A stretch of DNA of 9,338 nucleotides from JAVBNC01 sp031551765 (GTDB lineage Bacteria; Desulfobacterota; Desulfovibrionia; Desulfovibrionales; Desulfovibrionaceae). The translations under genes were made by a program, and so were the position numbers. Position 1 is the stretch's first letter, and each line of letters opens with the position of its first letter. Positions 6,063-9,338 of this stretch are shown here, in pieces. Under the pieces are notes generated by a model. The model worked only from the letters and a program-made list of their open reading frames with translations, made no database searches and was not told the DNA's origin. The stretch is taken from assembly GCA_031551765.1 (NCBI GenBank), contig JAVBNC010000118.1, forward strand, positions 1 through 9,338. Reading direction: 5' to 3'.

Positions 6063-7397
6063 ATGAAGCTAGGGAGTTGGGCACTCATCGATCCGCCGTC
6101 GCTCATTGCGCTCATTCCAATATTTGTCCTGATCGCCATGATCCTGCGCGGTAAAAACATCATCTCCGCCGCTTTTGTGGGCATTGTGCTGGGCATGCTG
6201 CTCACAGGGCTGGGAGCGGACGCCATGGGGAGCCTGTTTTACAAAAGTCTGGGCTCCCCCACGGTGCTCATCGGCTTTATCGCCATGCTGGGCGCGGGAC
6301 TGGGCGCATTGATGACGGAGGTGCGCGTCACCCACACCCTTGTGCTCTGGATCGTGCGGGGTATCGGCGTGAACACCAAGGCCAGAGGCAAATTGGGTCT
6401 GATGGTCAGTTCGCTTTCGGTCTGCGGCATGCTGGGCACCATGGTTGGCGGCAACTCGGTTATAGCCCCCATCATGCTTCCCATGCTGGGTTCGCTTGGG
6501 GTCACCCCCACCGTGGCGGCCGTGCTGATGAAAATCAGCGGCGAAATAGGCCTGGTGCTCGGCCCGCTCACTGGCGTTGCTCTCCTGACCATGGAGATGA
6601 CGAAACTTTCTTACATGCAATATCTGAGCGCCGTGGCTCTGCCGTTCTCCATCGTGTTTCTGGCCGGAACCTGGTACGGCGCGTTACGCGCGCAGCGCCG
6701 CACCGAGGGCAAGGAAGCCTACACGCTGGACGAGGATGTCAAAAACCTGGACCAGATGGTCATCCACCCCAAAGAACGCAATGCCACGATTGCTTTTTTG
6801 CTAGCCTTTCTCGGGCTCGTCGTGTTCGGCATCATGACCAGGCAAAAAACCCACTATGCCGTCATCGTTATGCTTGCGCTCATGATCGTGGTCTCGATCA
6901 TGGGCCGCATAGACATAGACAGAGCCGTGAAAGTCCTCAGCCGGGGGCTGAGCACGCAGGCTTTCATGGTCGTAATGTTCCTGCTGTACGAAGTGCTGCT
7001 GCAACTGGTGACGCTGGGCGGCGGCTTCAAAGCCCTGGCCGGGCTTATGAGCGGCCACGGAGGCGGCAGCCCCACCATCACCATGCTGACGGCCGCCGCC
7101 GTGAGCATTTTCGGCATTTCCATGGCCGCCGTGCCCAAGCTTAGGGTGGTCACGGAGATGTTCGGCGCAACCGCACTGGCCGCGGGCGTGCCCATGAGCA
7201 TATTCGCCATGGTCCTGGTGGCTTCCACGCGCATCACGTCTTCCCTTTACCCCGCGTCGAACTTCGCCGCCTCGCTGGGCATTGCCCAGTGCAACAACCC
7301 CAAGGAGGCGCTGCAGGCCTGCTGGGTAGCCTGCGCCGCAGGAATTGTGGCCGTGTTCGCCTGGATCATTATCGGCGTGCGGGTCATGCCGTGGTAG
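6063..7397 (+). CDS. Polytopic membrane permease of ion-transporter (NhaC/GntP/Dcu-like) type, substrate unknown
   Basis: The product is 444 aa, an inner-membrane protein with roughly 11-12 predicted membrane segments, around residues 11-28, 33-51, 64-84, 112-140, 150-178, 186-207, 241-258, 264-281, 299-317, 337-358, 364-388 and 417-438. A charged cytosolic loop (about 207-240, RAQRRTEGKEAYTLDEDVKNLD) splits it into two halves. This layout, the conserved polar GGNSVIAP stretch in the first half (129-136) and the SLYPASNFAASLG stretch in the second (394-406) fit ion-transporter-superfamily carriers of the NhaC, GntP or DcuC kind. I cannot fix the subfamily. The start is secured by AAGGAGG (6051-6057). 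The gene is followed 49 nt later by an amidohydrolase, so the natural reading is uptake of that enzyme's substrate, probably an organic anion with H+ or Na+. Export or a pure Na+/H+ antiporter role remains possible. Confidence 0.8.
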   Translation: MKLGSWALIDPPSLIALIPIFVLIAMILRGKNIISAAFVGIVLGMLLTGLGADAMGSLFYKSLGSPTVLIGFIAMLGAGLGALMTEVRVTHTLVLWIVRGIGVNTKARGKLGLMVSSLSVCGMLGTMVGGNSVIAPIMLPMLGSLGVTPTVAAVLMKISGEIGLVLGPLTGVALLTMEMTKLSYMQYLSAVALPFSIVFLAGTWYGALRAQRRTEGKEAYTLDEDVKNLDQMVIHPKERNATIAFLLAFLGLVVFGIMTRQKTHYAVIVMLALMIVVSIMGRIDIDRAVKVLSRGLSTQAFMVVMFLLYEVLLQLVTLGGGFKALAGLMSGHGGGSPTITMLTAAAVSIFGISMAAVPKLRVVTEMFGATALAAGVPMSIFAMVLVASTRITSSLYPASNFAASLGIAQCNNPKEALQACWVACAAGIVAVFAWIIIGVRVMPW

Positions 7398-7446
7398 GCA
7401 AGGGTCTTTCTTCCGCCCGGACACTACAGCAAGCAAGGAGGTTGTC

Positions 7447-8865
7447 ATGCGCATAGATTTGCTCATTCGCAAGGGGCATGTGGTGGATCCCCTGAACCAG
7501 GTGGACAGGGTGGCCGACGTCGCCATGCGCGACGGTAAAATTACGGCTGTCGGGGATAATCTGGATGTGACTGCGGCAGCGGAGGTTATTGACGCTTCAG
7601 GCCTGCTGGTCACGCCGGGCGTGGTGGATTCGCACGTGCACCTGGTGCGGCCGGATTCCGGCGGCGCGCCGTACAACATGCTGCTGCGCCGGGGCGTGAC
7701 CACAGCCCTGGACATGCGGGGCGGCATTGATGTGTTCCTGCGGGAAATGCGCGATTACGGCCACGGCCTCACAGCTGGCTGTTTGCACGCCCTGGTCGCG
7801 GGCGCGGACCTCAGCAGCAACGATGCGGGCCGGGACGAGATTTCCGCCGTCATTGACAACGTGCTGGAAAGGGGGGCCTTTGGCATCAAGATTTTGGGCG
7901 GACACTACCCTTTCACTCCCAAAACCACGGCCTGCATCATAGACGAATGCGCCAAACGCGGAGCCTATGTGGCGATCCACGCGGGAAGCACGGAATCAGG
8001 AGCCACCAATATCAAGGGCATGGAAGAGGCAGCCGCGCTTGCGGATGGCCGCCCTTTGCACATAGCCCATGTGAACTCGTACTCCCGGGGCCAAGTGGAA
8101 AATGTATTCCGGGAGATAGAGCGCATGCTTACCTGTCTGGAAAAAAACCCCAATCTCACCTCGGAATCATACCTTGCGGTCATAAACGGCACCAGCGCCG
8201 CCATCGGCGCGGACGGGCTGGCAGCCAGCCACTCCACCCGCAATACGCTGAAACGGGGCGGCTACAGCCCGGATAAGGCAGGCATGGGGCAGGCCATGCT
8301 GGACGGATGGGCTTCCGTTTATGCCGCCATAGGCGGGGAAATGGACTTTCTGCCTCCGGAAGAGGGATACGCGTACTGGGAAAAAAACGGGTACAACGCC
8401 AACTGTTCCTTTCCGGTCAACAACCCCGTGACCATGCTCGCGGCCGCCATAAGCACGCGGACGGACGGCTCCTTTACCGTGGACGCCATCAGCACGGACG
8501 GCGGAGGCATTCCCCGCAACGTAATTTTTGAAAACGGCATCCGTCTGGTGCAGATGAAGTACCTTACCTTGCGGGACCTGGTGGCCAAAAGCACGCTGTA
8601 CCCCGCCCGCATGCTGGGCCTGTTCAGCAAAGGCCATTTATCTCCCGACGCGGATGCGGATGTGGCCGTGTTCTGTCCTGCCACAGGCAAGGCGCTTTAC
8701 GCCGTCGCGGGCGGCAAGGTACGCATGGCTGCCGGCATCTGCGGGGAAGGCCCCGGGACTGTGGTCACCTCACCCGTGGGCAAGGATGCTGTGGTCAAGG
8801 CCGGTACCCCCCTTGTGCTGCCGGAGCTGGACAAAAGCACCTTTATGCGTGGCCACACCAAGTGA
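7447..8865 (+). CDS. Metal-dependent amidohydrolase (dihydroorotase/hydantoinase/D-aminoacylase-like), substrate unknown
   Basis: The product is 472 aa, a cytoplasmic member of the amidohydrolase superfamily: a TIM barrel with a small beta-sandwich built from both ends. Visible hallmarks are the N-terminal sandwich strands with VVDPLNQ (12-18), the metal-binding HxH in DSHVH (H63, H65) after the TPGVVD strand, K148 in GIKIL as a candidate carbamylated bridging lysine, H178 (AIHAG), H205/H208 (HIAHVN) and the catalytic-type aspartate D351 in STDGGG. The C-terminal LYPARMLGL and DADVAVF (384-409) are typical of the family. Known relatives hydrolyse cyclic amides, N-acyl amino acids or enamides. 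The sequence does not let me choose. The start at 7447 has AAGGAG (7435-7440) 6 nt upstream; the longer frame from 7345 overlaps the permease gene and has no such support. The enzyme is co-transcribed with the permease. No clear terminator follows. Confidence 0.88.
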   Translation: MRIDLLIRKGHVVDPLNQVDRVADVAMRDGKITAVGDNLDVTAAAEVIDASGLLVTPGVVDSHVHLVRPDSGGAPYNMLLRRGVTTALDMRGGIDVFLREMRDYGHGLTAGCLHALVAGADLSSNDAGRDEISAVIDNVLERGAFGIKILGGHYPFTPKTTACIIDECAKRGAYVAIHAGSTESGATNIKGMEEAAALADGRPLHIAHVNSYSRGQVENVFREIERMLTCLEKNPNLTSESYLAVINGTSAAIGADGLAASHSTRNTLKRGGYSPDKAGMGQAMLDGWASVYAAIGGEMDFLPPEEGYAYWEKNGYNANCSFPVNNPVTMLAAAISTRTDGSFTVDAISTDGGGIPRNVIFENGIRLVQMKYLTLRDLVAKSTLYPARMLGLFSKGHLSPDADADVAVFCPATGKALYAVAGGKVRMAAGICGEGPGTVVTSPVGKDAVVKAGTPLVLPELDKSTFMRGHTK

Positions 8866-8924
8866 AAGCCCTGGAGCTGTTCCGTTCTGGGATTTTGCGG
8901 GGCGGATTGCTGAAAGGAGGGAAC

Positions 8925-8957
8925 ATGCAGTCGGACAAGGGAAAACGTAAGGCGTAG
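8925..8957 (+). CDS. Possible 10-aa peptide or interrupted-gene remnant with strong Shine-Dalgarno
   Basis: ATG at 8925 opens a 10-codon frame (MQSDKGKRKA, then TAG), preceded by AAAGGAGGG (8913-8921) at good spacing, far stronger than chance would suggest. It sits 59 nt after the amidohydrolase stop and upstream of an IS remnant. It may be the first codons of a gene destroyed by insertion and deletion, a leader peptide, or an accident. Neither of the other two forward frames continues it into a recognisable protein. Bases 8958-9040 show only a weak GTTACG/CGTAAC inverted repeat (8967-8972/8991-8996) and nothing else that I recognise. Confidence 0.2.
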   Translation: MQSDKGKRKA

Positions 8958-9040
8958 GGAAAAGCGGTTACGCAAAAGTATGCAAACGAACGTAACTTGC
9001 CCCCCATATCTGCCCATTTCTCACTATTTGTAATGGCACT

Positions 9041-9188
9041 AGGCTCTAGACTCATTAATTGCAATTAGTAGAAAAGTTGGTCAGCTGCGCTCATGGAGGG
9101 CGCAATGAACCGACTTTTCTATCTTTCCGCTGAACAACTTGAACGCATCAAACCGTTCTTTCCTCTTTCCCACGGCGTTGCGCGTGTT
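9041..9188 (+). mobile_element. Left-end remnant of an IS5-family insertion sequence
   Basis: The start of an IS5-type transposase gene (ATG 9105) is present with its leader, but homology stops at about 9186-9188, where the coding sequence switches into unrelated DNA just beyond the stop of the SMR gene. The element's outer end is uncertain. I place it near AGGCTCTAGACTCATTAATT (9041-9060) because the sequence changes character there and CTAG-containing targets are common in this family. No right end or matching terminal repeat is in the window, so this is a deletion remnant rather than a complete element. Confidence 0.6.
9070..9120 (+). promoter_or_regulatory. mRNA hairpin over the transposase ribosome-binding site and start codon
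   Basis: AGAAAAGTTGGT (9070-9081) can pair with ACCGACTTTTCT (9109-9120), a 12-bp stem with one G-U. Inside it, TGCGC (9086-9090) pairs with GCGCA (9100-9104), leaving a 9-base loop that contains GGAGG (9095-9099). The ATG at 9105 lies between the two stems. Many insertion sequences hide their start region this way so that read-through transcripts from neighbours are not translated. The structure is seen in sequence; its function is inferred from that precedent. Confidence 0.5.
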
Positions 9189-9227
9189 AAGGGGGGCATT
9201 ACCCGGAAACCAGCTTCAGTCCGATGA
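9105..9227 (+). pseudogene. Truncated IS5-family transposase (N-terminal fragment)
   Basis: The frame encodes 40 aa. The first ~28 (MNRLFYLSAEQLERIKPFFP, then LSHGVARV) match the well-known N-terminus of IS5-family (IS427/IS1031-type) transposases, where the next residues are normally DDRR followed by a strand such as VLSGI. Here the frame instead reads KGGITRKPASVR and stops. Those last 12 codons are partly antisense to the SMR gene and so are not transposase. The DDE catalytic domain is entirely missing, so the fragment cannot transpose. Full-length relatives are about 250-280 aa. Confidence 0.75.
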
Positions 9228-9338
9228 GCCCCAGCACGATCAGCGCCACGCAACCCAGCCGGGCGAGCGTGGCGGGTTCGTCAAAAAGGAAGATGCCCAG
9301 CAGCACCGCGCCCACGGCCCCTATGCCCGTCCACACGG
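9199..9338 (-). CDS. sugE: SMR-family exporter, SugE/Gdx (guanidinium) type, C-terminal part
   Basis: On the reverse strand the last 45 codons of a gene are present; the 5' part lies beyond the window. The segment begins VWTGIGAVGAVLLGIFLFDE and ends LIVLGLIGLKLVSG, which closely resembles the C-terminus of E. coli SugE (AVWTGIGAVGAAITG... LIVLGIIGLKL) and differs from EmrE. Family members are ~105 aa inner-membrane dimers with four helices; helix 3 (partial) and helix 4 are seen here. Gdx proteins export guanidinium coupled to proton import. The stop codon (complement of 9199-9201) lies about 10 bp from the IS breakpoint, so the gene's end appears intact but its natural downstream region is lost. 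Whether a guanidine riboswitch precedes it cannot be seen. Confidence 0.8.
   Translation of the reverse strand, partial: VWTGIGAVGAVLLGIFLFDEPATLARLGCVALIVLGLIGLKLVSG

Noticed and set aside
7345..7446. Upstream start for the amidohydrolase at 7345
   Set aside because: It would overlap the permease by 53 bp and add residues unlike the family; ATG 7447 has AAGGAG and begins directly with the expected first beta strand (IDLLIRKGHVVDP).
6801..7727. 308-codon reverse frame across the permease and amidohydrolase genes
   Set aside because: It is antisense to two well-supported genes and reads as low-complexity shadow sequence.

Overview
The window is about 9.3 kb of GC-rich bacterial DNA. It looks like an anaerobe of the Desulfovibrionaceae (Desulfovibrio/Bilophila-like). 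This is inferred from an Hnd-type multi-subunit [FeFe]-hydrogenase operon, the base composition and the style of the proteins. No rRNA or other taxonomic marker is present, so the assignment is tentative.

Layout. Bases 1-322 hold no convincing gene. They contain a strongly palindromic intergenic element (1-139) and a 12-bp perfect palindrome (283-294) just ahead of the first gene. Bases 323-5764 are a tight three-gene operon on the + strand: a NuoE/HndA-like [2Fe-2S] subunit; a 1036-residue fusion of a thioredoxin-like [2Fe-2S] domain, a NuoF/HydB-type flavoprotein and a complete GltD/NfnB-type FAD-NADPH module; and a 606-residue HndD/HydA-type [FeFe]-hydrogenase. The last two overlap by ATGA. 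A GC-rich hairpin terminator follows (5794-5827).

A sigma70-like promoter (5826-5854) overlaps the end of that terminator and would give a leader of about 200 nt that is rich in inverted repeats. It serves a second two-gene operon: a polytopic permease of the ion-transporter type (6063-7397) and a metal-dependent amidohydrolase (7447-8865). This pair is probably an uptake-and-hydrolysis unit for an unidentified amide or cyclic amide.

The 3' end (8866-9338) is accessory-looking. It has a 10-codon mini-ORF with a very strong Shine-Dalgarno, then the left end of an IS5-family element with only the first ~28 codons of its transposase. On the - strand, the C-terminal 45 residues of an SMR-family exporter of the SugE/Gdx type run off the window edge.

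How the genes work together. The three hydrogenase genes should form a soluble cytoplasmic complex. Electrons would run between the H-cluster, a chain of Fe-S clusters, an FMN/NADH site and, through the fused NfnB-like module, an FAD/NADPH site. It looks like an electron-bifurcating HydABC hydrogenase merged with an Nfn/Stn-type transhydrogenase. This is the most interesting feature of the window: one machine that could equilibrate H2, NADH, NADPH and ferredoxin.
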